Shown here one piece after another: positions 24,715 through 33,364 of a stretch of DNA of 64,000 nucleotides. Position numbers and translations under genes: made by a program. The DNA is from Sphingobium indicum BiD32. Lineage in GTDB: Bacteria > Pseudomonadota > Alphaproteobacteria > Sphingomonadales > Sphingomonadaceae. The notes below the pieces were generated by a model. The model worked only from the letters and a program-made list of their open reading frames with translations, made no database searches and was not told where the DNA came from. The stretch is from assembly GCF_000382885.1 (NCBI RefSeq), contig NZ_CAVK010000013.1, forward strand, positions 1-64,000. Direction: 5' to 3'. How positions within the stretch are numbered: the first letter of the stretch is position 1; each line of letters starts with the position of its first letter.

Positions 24715-25830
24715 ATGACCATTGTCCGTCCCGTCATCATCGCGCCTGACAGCGCGCATTGGTCCCGCTGGATCGATGCGACGCTTCGTCCCCTTCACAG
24801 GGACCACGTGGCGGCTGCCACGCTTTACGACCGCCTGATCGCCGCTGGCCGCATTCCGCTCCTGACCTTCCACCACCTCGAGGAACTTCTCGCGATCGAG
24901 GATAGTGAATGGGCTATGCGCCGGATCGGGTTTATCCAGTCGCTGCCGTTGATCGGGTTCGTCCGCTACCCCGATAGCAGTCTGCAGACTGGGACGATCG
25001 TTGACATCTTGGCTGCGGAACTTGAAGCCGCTCTTCACGGAGCCGATGCAATGGCTGAGGTTCGCGAGGCCGCGCGAGGCCTGCTTGTCCGGACTGGAAG
25101 CGGCACCGATGTGATCGGCACCGAGATGTGGATCTGGCAGGTCGTCCGCGCGGAATGCCGTCGCCGCAACCGCAGTTCCCGTTCGATCGCTGCCATTCGC
25201 CGCATGGGCCTGTTCGACGACAGGCGCTCTGTCGGCGACATCGTGAAAGGCTCGATCCGCCCGCCCAGCGAGCGCCAGTCCCGCCTCGCCCGGATGTCCG
25301 GCGAAGTGACCGATCATGTCCGGGCCCGGGGTGATGTCCGGATCGAAGACCCCGCTGGAGTGGCGAACTGGTTCATGTCAGAAGTGGGCGAGGTCGATCT
25401 GCCGCCTGACATAGACGTGAGGGGCCTTTTGGAGTGGGCGCTCACCGGGCAGGGCCTCGACCGCGAGGAGATCCGCGACGATGCTCTGCTCGCCGACCTC
25501 AACCGCTTGGCCATCTATCGGACGCGCCTCAGGATTATAGCCGATCACCTTGGAGTACCCTATGTGCGGCTGAAGGCCATTGACCCGGCTATCCTGCCCA
25601 GCCTCTGGGTCCAGCACGGGCTCGAACGCCATGGCCAGGATCGGCAACGCCGGCCGGGAAGCGATCTTGCCGACGAGTGCCTTGCTGCCCTTGCCCCTTA
25701 TGTCGACGAGTTGTTTGTCGATCGGCGTACGCGGGAGGATTTCAGGCGCCTGGGGCGGGCAGACAAAAGCCTCGTCAACCGGATCGGAACGGTCAGGAGC
25801 GCGGGCCAATTTACTGAGTTGCTCTCTTAG
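24715..25830 (+). CDS. PIN-like domain protein of the DUF6338/YQP operon
   Basis: A 371-residue protein. The N-terminus ('RPVIIAPDSAHWSRWIDATL') has the hydrophobic strand plus Asp12 of a PIN-like nuclease, followed by 'LLTFHHLEELLAIED'. The C-terminus ('GSDLADECLAALAPYVDELF', then 'VDRRTREDFRRL') resembles the end of PIN domains that carry the last acidic residues. The middle is helical and unassigned. An RNase or DNase role is inference. It ends the operon, 44 bp after the second small gene, and is convergent with the HamB helicase. Confidence 0.6.
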   Translation: MTIVRPVIIAPDSAHWSRWIDATLRPLHRDHVAAATLYDRLIAAGRIPLLTFHHLEELLAIEDSEWAMRRIGFIQSLPLIGFVRYPDSSLQTGTIVDILAAELEAALHGADAMAEVREAARGLLVRTGSGTDVIGTEMWIWQVVRAECRRRNRSSRSIAAIRRMGLFDDRRSVGDIVKGSIRPPSERQSRLARMSGEVTDHVRARGDVRIEDPAGVANWFMSEVGEVDLPPDIDVRGLLEWALTGQGLDREEIRDDALLADLNRLAIYRTRLRIIADHLGVPYVRLKAIDPAILPSLWVQHGLERHGQDRQRRPGSDLADECLAALAPYVDELFVDRRTREDFRRLGRADKSLVNRIGTVRSAGQFTELLS

Positions 25831-25976
25831 TCCGCTGCACTTTCGCCAGCGCCTCGTTGTGTGCGGTTTACGCAGAAACACACTGCTCTACGCCGTCAGA
25901 CTGATCGCGAGGCCCTGTGTGATGAGTCGCTATTGCCCCTCCCTCGGCGCGTACTTGACGGTCGTAGCCCCATCAA

Positions 25977-28900
25977 TCACCTGCACAATAAATCACCAGG
26001 ACCGAGATATCGGACATCGACGGTATCGCCGAGCCAACCGACACTTGCCAGTGCCAAGCCCAGCCGTTCCGAGTTGAGCGGTTTGTCGAGACGCCCGAGG
26101 CGCGTGAAGTCCGCCGCATAGACAAGGGTTTCGCCACCTCCGTCGACGAAGCGCAGCGCTGTTCCAACTGGCGGGCCGAATTTATCCCATTTGACATCGA
26201 TCTCATGGCTTGTCGACGCCCAGGTCCGCCGTCGTTCGGGCGCCATGTTCTCGATGAACTGAAGCCAGAGCCCATGCGATGCCGTCGTCGGCCAATCGGG
26301 ATTGTCGCACCCACCGGCGACGGCGTCTTCGCGTAACCAAGCACGCAATTCCGACATGGTGGTAAAATCCGCCTGTGTCTGCGAAACCGCACTGATCGCC
26401 GCCAAGCGCGAGCTAAATCCCGCATGCATCAGCATGACCGCCGAGACGTTGAGCGAGCCAGTCTCGACGGCGCCCACCGCCACGCCGAGCTCAATATCCT
26501 CCATCGAGAGCCCGCCTTCGAGCACATCGCCGTGCGCTAGGCCGCGCACCCGAACGGCTTCCATCGCCCAAGGTAATTTATAGACCAGCGCCTGCTCGAC
26601 GAATTTCAGGACCTCATCTTCCCTGCCGGCAGCAAGAGGCGCGAGCGCGCGACCTTCGAGCCACGCCTTCAGGACGGTTGGCCAGTCATCGGGCAGGTCG
26701 TCGGGGACGAAAGGAGCAATAGCGAAGACCTTTTTGGCGAACGCAGTCAATGCGGCGATCGCTTCGTCCGCATCATCGACGAGAATGGCACCATTGGCCC
26801 GGACCAGAAGCTCGTTCAGTTCGGCGGCATCAGCGTCGAGCGCTTCGCCGGTCGCAAGGCCGACGCCGGCAAGGAAATAGCCGCGACGCTGCGTGGCCGT
26901 CGTCCGGCCCCAGATGAATTTCGCGCGCGCGACCAGCCCGGTCTTGAGCAACTGCTGGACAGCAGCTTTGCGGTGCTGAAGGCGCCGCGTCCACAGTGAC
27001 GACGTCAGCACGTCATCGAGCATCGCCTCGATCTGATCGTCCGGCACTTCCTGCTCGCCGAGCATGCTGAGCAGCGCCGTGTCGAGTGTGGTGAGATACC
27101 CCGACCAGCGCCCGCGTTCCTGTTCGTTCACATCGCTGCTTTCGGTCGGCAGCACCGGGAACTCCCATGCGGTCATGCCGGCAAGATATTCCAGGACCGT
27201 CGCCATCGACTTGGCCTTGGTCTTGCGGACGATCCGGCCCATCAAAGAGAGCAGCAGCCTCAACAGGCCACTCTCCATTTCCTTGCCCTTGGCGCTATCG
27301 ACCATCCCCTTCCACTCGGCACGGCGACTGGTGAGCCGGTCGAACATTGGCATAATCACCAAGCCCTCGACATCGACATAGGCGCGGCCGGCACGCCCGA
27401 CGACGTTGCGGAATTCTGCGATGTCGATCGGCTCACTTCCGCGTTTGAGGCCGTGGAAGATCAACGTCGTGGCCGACAGGTTCAGCCCCTGCGCGAGCGT
27501 CGGCGACGACACCGTCACCCGCAGAACGCCATCGCGGAGCAAGCGCTCGACTTCCTTGCGATAGGGCGTGGGGAGCGCGCCATGATGGATCGCGACGCCG
27601 AGGCGCAGACATGCCAGCACCGGACTATCAACGCCAAGCCACTCAGTGCCGATTGCGATCGCATTGTCCAGTACGGTCGGGTCGTGATCGAGCACCGGCA
27701 CGATAGATCCGCGTTTGGCTAGGTCGACGATGGCTTTGGCGAATGGCTCAACCGATCGGCGTTGCGGACAGAAGATCAGCACCGAGTGCCGGTCTGCGAC
27801 CAACGCCCAGGCAGTCGCGATGCACAGTTCGCGCTGATCACACGGGAAGAAGCGCGTCTTGCGACCCTTGGGCAGGCTGGCTGTCAGGAACCGCGGCACG
27901 TACGGTTTCTCTGCACCGACCGAGATTTCGAGCTTCGCGTGATCGCCACGCCATTCGACCTCGCCGTAGCGCAGGCGCGTTGGTCGCCAGTCCATCTTGA
28001 TTAGTCCGTCGTCCTGGTCGCCGGTCAGCCACGCCGTGAAATCCTGCAACTGATCGCCATCGGGAAGGATGGCCGAAAGACAGACGATGCGCCGGGTCTT
28101 GGCGTCGCTGCGTCGCAAGAGGCGCTGGATCTGAACCTCATAGCGGACTTCGCGCTCGGTCAGTCCAATCATATGGCCTTCGTCGAGGACGACGAGGCCT
28201 ACACTATCGAGCAGGTCAGGGTCGTTACGGAGGGCGAAATCGAGCTTCTCTGGCGTGGCGACGATGATGTCGCTTTCACGCAGGAAATCCTCGTCCACTT
28301 CGCTGACGCCGATCGCGCCATAGAGACTTGAGACCGTTTTTCCGAGCGGCTGGAAGGTACGCTGAAGCGTCACTTCGGTTTGCGCAGAGAGCGCGCGCAG
28401 CGGGGTCACGAACACGACGCGGCGCCCCGCAGCGAGACAGGCCAGGATGCAAAGCTCTGCGACGCGCGTCTTGCCCGCGCTCGTCGGCAACGAGATGACC
28501 ATATTGTCGTTGAGATCCAGCGCCCGGGTCGCAGCATCGATCTGGGAAGGCCACAGGTCGATCTCGGAGCGACCGCGACGCAAGAGTGACGCGATGAACA
28601 ATTCGCGGTAGGCGGCCCAATCGACGGCTGTACCGTCGTCCGGAGCCTTGGGGAGGCGGACGTGGAAGCTCGACGACCACAAATCGTCGAGCAGGTGGAT
28701 CGTGAGCCGGTGGCACCACCAGCTCGGCACGATGTTGAGTTCGGCCGCAGAAGACAGGCCGGTCTTCAGGCGTTCGATCGCGGAGCCGATTAGCGCTTCG
28801 TCTCCCCGCTCGAACGCAAGCAGTGCGATGGCGAGCGCTGCCGTGAAATTGTCGGAAAGCGCCCGATCGACAACCTGCAGGAGCGGTTCGTGTACCGACT

Positions 28901-29471
28901 CGTCTTCACTGTCGTCCAAAGCTGGCGCGTCACCTGCGACTTCTCCCGCGAGGTGCGCGATCATCGCATCCTCCAACGCGTTGTCACGCTCCTCGCGAAT
29001 CAGCGTTTCGAGCGTCATCAGGTCCCGCAGCATGAGGAGCGCGACCGCGCGTTCCGGCACGCTGAGATTGGCCTCGTTCAACCCCTCGTGCAGTAATGAG
29101 AAGGCCCGTGCGGCATAGCGGGCAAGATGATAGCAGGCACCTGCCATCAGCCGGTGGAAATCCCGGTCATTCGTGATGCGGCCACGCGCTGTCGCCGCCT
29201 CAATCGCCGATGCGGCATGTTCGAAGGCACTTCGCGCGGCACTAGACTCGGCCTGCTGATCGAGCAGCCGCAACCCCTGGTTCATCAGCGAATAGGCGTA
29301 ACTCAGGAGATCATAGGTCAGCATGGTCGAGAATTGCGGCGCTTCAGGCGGCACCACGCCGTCGCGCCACACCATCGCCCGCGCCTGTCCCTTCGCGAGC
29401 AAATCGTCACGGAACCCGGCGGCCGTCGCCTGTGCGATCAACTGGGCGATTGCTTCAGGGCTTGTTGCCAT
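25977..29471 (-). CDS. hamB: Hachiman helicase HamB (Ski2/Lhr-like DExH)
   Basis: A 1164-residue superfamily 2 helicase. A helical N-terminal region of about 310 residues precedes Walker A 'SLPTSAGKTRVAEL' (327-340), 'FVTPLRALSAQTE', 'IIVATPEKLD', the DExH box 'VVLDEGHMIGL' (427-437), 'CLSAILPDGDQ' and the motif VI region 'EFRNVVGRAGRAYVD'. A long C-terminal region follows. Size, motifs and coupling to a HamA-like gene fit the Hachiman antiphage system, where HamB senses and unwinds DNA and releases the HamA nuclease. It overlaps hamA by 17 bp. Confidence 0.85.
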   Translation of the reverse strand: MATSPEAIAQLIAQATAAGFRDDLLAKGQARAMVWRDGVVPPEAPQFSTMLTYDLLSYAYSLMNQGLRLLDQQAESSAARSAFEHAASAIEAATARGRITNDRDFHRLMAGACYHLARYAARAFSLLHEGLNEANLSVPERAVALLMLRDLMTLETLIREERDNALEDAMIAHLAGEVAGDAPALDDSEDESVHEPLLQVVDRALSDNFTAALAIALLAFERGDEALIGSAIERLKTGLSSAAELNIVPSWWCHRLTIHLLDDLWSSSFHVRLPKAPDDGTAVDWAAYRELFIASLLRRGRSEIDLWPSQIDAATRALDLNDNMVISLPTSAGKTRVAELCILACLAAGRRVVFVTPLRALSAQTEVTLQRTFQPLGKTVSSLYGAIGVSEVDEDFLRESDIIVATPEKLDFALRNDPDLLDSVGLVVLDEGHMIGLTEREVRYEVQIQRLLRRSDAKTRRIVCLSAILPDGDQLQDFTAWLTGDQDDGLIKMDWRPTRLRYGEVEWRGDHAKLEISVGAEKPYVPRFLTASLPKGRKTRFFPCDQRELCIATAWALVADRHSVLIFCPQRRSVEPFAKAIVDLAKRGSIVPVLDHDPTVLDNAIAIGTEWLGVDSPVLACLRLGVAIHHGALPTPYRKEVERLLRDGVLRVTVSSPTLAQGLNLSATTLIFHGLKRGSEPIDIAEFRNVVGRAGRAYVDVEGLVIMPMFDRLTSRRAEWKGMVDSAKGKEMESGLLRLLLSLMGRIVRKTKAKSMATVLEYLAGMTAWEFPVLPTESSDVNEQERGRWSGYLTTLDTALLSMLGEQEVPDDQIEAMLDDVLTSSLWTRRLQHRKAAVQQLLKTGLVARAKFIWGRTTATQRRGYFLAGVGLATGEALDADAAELNELLVRANGAILVDDADEAIAALTAFAKKVFAIAPFVPDDLPDDWPTVLKAWLEGRALAPLAAGREDEVLKFVEQALVYKLPWAMEAVRVRGLAHGDVLEGGLSMEDIELGVAVGAVETGSLNVSAVMLMHAGFSSRLAAISAVSQTQADFTTMSELRAWLREDAVAGGCDNPDWPTTASHGLWLQFIENMAPERRRTWASTSHEIDVKWDKFGPPVGTALRFVDGGGETLVYAADFTRLGRLDKPLNSERLGLALASVGWLGDTVDVRYLGPGDLLCR

Positions 29472-30231
29472 CGGCGATCACCTTCTCGAAGACCTGTTTG
29501 ATGAACGCCTGATGGGTCGATACCCGCAGGCCGACCGCAAACTGTGGGATCTTGCCGCTGTAGGCGTTAAGATTGGCGGTGAGCAGTTTGCTCGGATTGT
29601 TGCCGGTGAACATGAACATCAGGTGCGACAGCTGATTGATTTCGATCCGGGCCTTGATCTGAAACTGGTCGATTACCTCGGCCAGCGCGGTTTCGCCCGT
29701 TTCGAACAATCGATCCGCAACGAACGCGAGCGCGTGCGGCGTCGGCCTCCCATTGCTGGAAGCAAGCGCCGTCCTTGCTTCATCGACCGTCTTCTTGCCA
29801 AGCGCTGCGCGGCTTTTGACCTCGCCCTTCAGAAATTTGACCGTGACCCCAGGATCGAGCCTGATACCCAATATATCGTCACCCCGCATCGCCATCTCGC
29901 GGTGGTCCGACCACCGCAACTTGAAGACGCCGACCGAATAGCCGGTGAATTCCGACACATAGCTGGCAGCAAGAATCTCCCCCAGATCGCCCGACCGTGA
30001 TTTTGCACCCTGCGGCAACTTGGTTTGGATATAGTCTGCCACCGCCGACTTCCCGAGCCGCCGCAGGATGTCGCCAATGCGATCGGGTGCGGCATAATGC
30101 CCGGGAACGACAGCAGCCACCGATGCGACACCCGTGCTCACGAGGGCCGCCGCGTCAGCCTCAAGATAGACGAGGCTGTGCGTTTTGACCTTTGTGACGG
30201 TCTCGCCGCACCAAGATTTGATGTTTGCCAC
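29455..30231 (-). CDS. hamA: Hachiman effector HamA (DUF1837 nuclease)
   Basis: A 258-residue protein from the GTG at 30231, which AGGGGG precedes at 9 bp; an in-frame ATG lies 33 bp upstream. The nuclease-like core shows 'SRSGDLGEILAASYVSEF' (Glu85), 'MRGDDILGIRLD' (Asp119) and 'FLKGEVKSRAALG' (Glu137-x-Lys139), the D/E-D-ExK pattern of a PD-(D/E)xK fold as in DUF1837. In Hachiman systems HamA degrades DNA when HamB activates it. It is upstream of and overlaps hamB. Confidence 0.82.
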   Translation of the reverse strand: MANIKSWCGETVTKVKTHSLVYLEADAAALVSTGVASVAAVVPGHYAAPDRIGDILRRLGKSAVADYIQTKLPQGAKSRSGDLGEILAASYVSEFTGYSVGVFKLRWSDHREMAMRGDDILGIRLDPGVTVKFLKGEVKSRAALGKKTVDEARTALASSNGRPTPHALAFVADRLFETGETALAEVIDQFQIKARIEINQLSHLMFMFTGNNPSKLLTANLNAYSGKIPQFAVGLRVSTHQAFIKQVFEKVIADGNKP

Positions 30232-30561
30232 TTGGCACGTCCCCCTTTCTGACGGCCCTATCACAGCAAGATGCGCGACTGCATCATTTAAGCGAATGGT
30301 ATCGTGGAAGATTTCATCGACCTATCAGGTCTACCCGTGTGGCACCTTGGCGGCCTTTTCCCTTGCCGGTCTGTCTCCCAAGTTTGGTGGTTCTGTTAGG
30401 CAATGAGCTGACCCGTCGAAATAATTTGCGGTTTGGAAGATCTAGCTCCCCCTGCGGGCAAAGCCCGCAGCTTCGGCCTGACGGCCGGGAGGGAAGGGGG
30501 GTGGGAAGAGAGTGATCGAACAAGGGGTTCGGTCGCAATCGATCCACCTAGGAGAACGTCC
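30232..30561. other. Divergent promoter region, island to backbone boundary
   Basis: Shared upstream region of hamA and the DUF736 gene, less GC-rich on the hamA side. It ends in a perfect hairpin, CTGCGGGC (30452-30459) and GCCCGCAG (30463-30470), followed by the G-rich element. No gene was seen. Confidence 0.5.
30487..30506 (+). repeat. G-rich intergenic element, copy 5
   Basis: GGGAGGGAAGGGGGGTGGGA follows the hairpin at 30452-30470 and precedes the DUF736 gene by 55 bp, parallel to the layout near 17956. Confidence 0.55.
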
Positions 30562-31080
30562 ATGAACATCGGTGAAATCCGCAAGAACGCCAACGGCCAG
30601 CTGATCGGCTCTGTCGAAACGCTCACCATCACCCGCACCATCGGCCTGCGGCCGGTGACCTCCAGCAACCCGCGCGCCCCTCGCTACGAGATCGTCGCGC
30701 TCAACGACCAGCGCCGCTGGGTGATCGTCGGCGCGCTCTTCGAGCTCTCCTCGAACTCGACCGGCGAGAGCTTCTACCAGGGCAAGATCGACGATCCGTC
30801 GATGGTGCAGCCGCTCTACATCGCCGCGTTCCCGCGCGAGGATGGCACCATGGCGATCGCCTGGCAGCGTCCGCGCCGCCGTGACAACCGCCTCGGCACC
30901 GCCGAATACGGCGAGAGCGACATGTTCCCGGCCGACGATGCCGGCGGCGATCGCCGCGAGGAACAGGCCGGTGACGGCCTGGGCGAAAGCACCGCGACCC
31001 CGCCCGTCAAGCGCGGACGGGCGGGTGCCAAGGACGGCGCCGAACACGATGGCGCACTGCCGCCGCTCGTCGACGCCTGA
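30562..31080 (+). CDS. DUF736 family protein
   Basis: A 172-residue protein. The N-terminal 105 residues match DUF736 ('MNIGEIRKNANGQLIGSVET', 'RAPRYEIVALN', 'ALFELSSNSTGESFYQGKID', 'QPLYIAAFPREDGTMAIAWQ'). An acidic, low-complexity tail has no counterpart in the short form of the family. DUF736 genes are hallmarks of alphaproteobacterial conjugative plasmids; function unknown. AGGAG precedes ATG 30562. Confidence 0.9.
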   Translation: MNIGEIRKNANGQLIGSVETLTITRTIGLRPVTSSNPRAPRYEIVALNDQRRWVIVGALFELSSNSTGESFYQGKIDDPSMVQPLYIAAFPREDGTMAIAWQRPRRRDNRLGTAEYGESDMFPADDAGGDRREEQAGDGLGESTATPPVKRGRAGAKDGAEHDGALPPLVDA

Positions 31081-31166
31081 TCGGCAAGCCCAACTCCAAC
31101 CGGCGGGGGCCCCAAGCGGGTCCCCGTCCCCGTGCAAAGGCCGCGGATGAGCCCCCCGCGCGGCCT

Positions 31167-31216
31167 GAGGCGGAACGCCGGCACTGCCCCCCGCCCGGCG
31201 TTCCGCCTCTTCATTT
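31167..31216 (+). terminator. Strong stem-loop terminator
   Basis: Perfect 15-bp inverted arms, GAGGCGGAACGCCGG (31167-31181) and CCGGCGTTCCGCCTC (31195-31209), are followed by TTCATTT. They lie 86 bp after the DUF736 stop. The T-run is weak, so it could also act bidirectionally. Confidence 0.7.
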
Positions 31217-31241
31217 GCATGGGGATATCCGGAGAACCAAA

Positions 31242-31598
31242 ATGCTCACCGACAGTGAACGCTTCGCATTCACCGCCCGGCGCCACCACGCCTTTGCCAG
31301 CACCGGCAATGCCTACGACGCGGTCCAGTGCGACGAGGCCATCAGTACCGGAGACACGCTGGTCGTGCTTGCCGAGGAGGTGGTCGGCGTCGCCATGACC
31401 TGGCCGTTTGCCGTGACGCAGGCGCACGGGAATCTCCATGCCCTGTCCGCGCCGCGTGAAGGTGAGACGCTCGCGTATCTCGCCCGCTCGCTCCACGTCA
31501 GCGCTGCCGACTTCGAACACGCCGCCGAGATCGCCAGGCGTTTCGGATTTACGCTCGATCCGCAGATCGAGGCGCTGCTGGCCCGCCCCGCGGGCTGA
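31242..31598 (+). CDS. Hypothetical protein
   Basis: A 118-residue protein ('MLTDSERFAFTARRHHAFAS') with a hydrophobic central segment 'TLVVLAEEVVGVAMTWPFAV' and a helical C-terminal half. The family is not recognised. ATG 31242 follows GGAGAA and is preferred over an upstream ATG that lacks a ribosome site. Confidence 0.65.
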   Translation: MLTDSERFAFTARRHHAFASTGNAYDAVQCDEAISTGDTLVVLAEEVVGVAMTWPFAVTQAHGNLHALSAPREGETLAYLARSLHVSAADFEHAAEIARRFGFTLDPQIEALLARPAG

Positions 31599-31609
31599 GC
31601 AAGCGCGCT

Positions 31610-31801
31610 TCAGAGCGGCAGGGTGGACTGCTCCAGTGACGGCGTAATGACCGGCGCGTCGACCGCATCGGCAATCACGCGCGCGAGTTCGAGCGCGGCA
31701 TCCTCGCGCAGGCACGAGCTTGGGGCCGTGATCCCGACCCGCGCCCAGCCCGGGGCGTCCAGGATCGCATGAGCGACAGCAGACGTATCGATTCGTTCCA
31801 T
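31610..31801 (-). CDS. DUF6771-like small protein
   Basis: A 63-residue protein: 'MERIDTSAVAHAILDAPGWA', 'RVGITAPSSCLREDAALELA', then a helical tail. The pattern fits what I recall as DUF6771, small proteins of Sphingomonadales. The ATG at 31801 lies 11 bp from a GTTC-N7-GTTC box, so it is probably induced with the divergent SRAP gene during the SOS response. Confidence 0.75.
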   Translation of the reverse strand: MERIDTSAVAHAILDAPGWARVGITAPSSCLREDAALELARVIADAVDAPVITPSLEQSTLPL

Positions 31802-31811
31802 GCCGTCAAAA

Positions 31812-31826
31812 GAACATAGAGGGAAC
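31812..31826 (-). promoter_or_regulatory. LexA-type SOS box between DUF6771 and SRAP genes
   Basis: GTTCCCTCTATGTTC on the minus strand, an exact GTTC-N7-GTTC. It lies between divergent genes, one an SOS-response-associated peptidase, which supports a LexA operator. The site at 20045-20059 has the same form. Confidence 0.7.
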
Positions 31827-31898
31827 GATTTTGCAAGATGGCGGGCGCTGCTGCTCGTGCTGATTGACAGGGCAGGGCGGTCCGCCGAGCATCGGGGC

Positions 31899-32519
31899 AT
31901 GTGCAATTTGTACCGCATGACCAAGGCCCCTGCAGAAATCGCCCGTCTGTTCGGTGCGCGCAGCGCCGCGGGCGCGAACTTCGCCGCCGAGGTCTATCCG
32001 GGCTATCCCGGCCTCGTCGTTGCCGAGGGCGAGACGCGGGTCATGACCTGGGGATTCCCGCTGATCCTGAAGGGCAAGAACGGTCAGCCGCTGAGGCCCA
32101 AGCCCGTCAACAACGCGCGCGAGGACAAGCTCGGCACTGCATTTTGGCGCCCAAGCTTCGAGCGCCGCCGCTGCCTGATCCCGGTCAGCGCCTGGGCCGA
32201 GGCTGAGGGCATCAAGGGGCAGATGACCCGGACCTGGTACTCGCTGGCGGGCGAAGAGGTCTTTGCCGTCGCCGGGCTGTGGCGCCCGACCGAGGAGTGG
32301 GGCGCGGCCTATTCGATGGTCATGGTCGATGGCTGCCCGCAAATGACGGACGTACACGACCGCATGCCCGTCGTCCTCGCCCGAGAAAGCTGGGAGCAAT
32401 GGCTCGCGGGCACGCCCGCTGAAGCCTTCGCGCTGTGCCAGACCTGTTCCAGTGAACTCGCAGTCGATCGCAGCACCGAGCGCTGGGGTGCTGGAAGGCC
32501 CGCGGCGACGTCACAGTGA
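31899..32519 (+). CDS. SRAP (YedK/HMCES) DNA-protein crosslink protein
   Basis: A 206-residue SOS response-associated peptidase. The start at 31899 gives 'MCNLYRMTKAPAEIARLFG' with the essential Cys2. Other family motifs are 'KPVNNAREDKLGTAFWRPSF', 'RRRCLIPVSAWAEAEG' and 'VHDRMPVVL' holding the catalytic His. The protein crosslinks to abasic sites in ssDNA and shields them, useful for DNA entering as a single strand. A longer open frame exists but would bury the catalytic Cys2. A LexA-type box lies about 75 bp upstream. Confidence 0.92.
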   Translation: MCNLYRMTKAPAEIARLFGARSAAGANFAAEVYPGYPGLVVAEGETRVMTWGFPLILKGKNGQPLRPKPVNNAREDKLGTAFWRPSFERRRCLIPVSAWAEAEGIKGQMTRTWYSLAGEEVFAVAGLWRPTEEWGAAYSMVMVDGCPQMTDVHDRMPVVLARESWEQWLAGTPAEAFALCQTCSSELAVDRSTERWGAGRPAATSQ

Positions 32520-32531
32520 GGGGAGGGGGGC
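32517..32531 (+). repeat. G-rich intergenic element, copy 6
   Basis: TGAGGGGAGGGGGGC starts with the SRAP stop codon, as copy 1 starts with the primase-like stop. It is 41 bp before the next gene. Confidence 0.6.
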
Positions 32532-32571
32532 TTCGCCGGTCGGATCAGACCCAAGCGAAAGGACCTAGCCC

Positions 32572-33036
32572 ATGGGCGACCGAGTCCCCGTCCACATCAC
32601 CATCGGCGGCGTACTGCCGCGCGAACATCTCGAAGCCTTTGCCGCACATGCGGCGGGCTATGACCTGCGCACCGAGTGGGACGGCGAACCCTTCGATCCG
32701 GCGGAGCTCCCCCACGGCGAACCGCTCGAGCTTTACGGCACCGAACTCAACGGCGGGCAGATCCCCGAGATCGACGCCTTTTGCGCCGAGCACGGACTGC
32801 CGTTCCGCCGCTGGTCGGGTGGCTGCCCCGGCGCCTATCTTCCCGAGATCATCCTGTTCGATGGGCAAGGCCAGATGCGCGACTACACGGCGAGCGAAGA
32901 CGAATACGTCCTCTTCCCGCCGTCGTGGATCAACAGTTTCACGCGGCTGCGCGATCTCAAACGCGAGATGGGTCGCGCCGAGCTGACCATCCCGGCCTTT
33001 GTGGTGACCGGAGGTGCGAGCGATGACCGTAGCTGA
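32572..33036 (+). CDS. Hypothetical protein
   Basis: A 154-residue soluble protein ('MGDRVPVHITIGGVLPREHL') with 'YGTELNGGQIPEIDAFCAEH' and 'WSGGCPGAYLPEIILFDGQG'. It is compact and acidic, and no family is recognised. It heads a tight run of three genes whose ends overlap. AAAGGA lies upstream of its ATG. Confidence 0.7.
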   Translation: MGDRVPVHITIGGVLPREHLEAFAAHAAGYDLRTEWDGEPFDPAELPHGEPLELYGTELNGGQIPEIDAFCAEHGLPFRRWSGGCPGAYLPEIILFDGQGQMRDYTASEDEYVLFPPSWINSFTRLRDLKREMGRAELTIPAFVVTGGASDDRS

Positions 33037-33364
33037 TGGGGCCCTGCGGGCCACCTCGCGCGAGGCGGTGCTCGCCCGCTTCCCGCTATCGCGGGTGAGC
33101 GAGTCCTTCTTCGACGACATGCTCGGCGTCCTGCCGCCGGCGCACATCGCGGGCTTGCCGGGCTTCTTCGTCATCGAGGCGGTGAGCGAAGACATCCACG
33201 CCCAGTTCGTTGCTGCCGGCGGCCGCTTCTACGGCGGCTATGTTGGGCTCAAGGATCGCGCAGGCCTGATCACCCATGCGCGCATTGCGGCCTTCGATGC
33301 CGCCCATCCCGACGCGGTGGAACTCGCCTGGTATCCCGACGCCTGCGAGGAGGCAGCGCGATGA
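33023..33364 (+). CDS. Hypothetical protein (possibly DUF1419-like)
   Basis: A 113-residue protein: 'FPLSRVSESFFDDMLGVLPP', 'GLPGFFVIEAVSEDIHAQFV', 'GRFYGGYVGLKDRAGLITHA'. The layout recalls DUF1419 plasmid proteins, but I am not certain. It overlaps the upstream gene by 14 bp; GGAGGTG sits 7 bp before ATG 33023. Confidence 0.65.
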   Translation: MTVADGALRATSREAVLARFPLSRVSESFFDDMLGVLPPAHIAGLPGFFVIEAVSEDIHAQFVAAGGRFYGGYVGLKDRAGLITHARIAAFDAAHPDAVELAWYPDACEEAAR

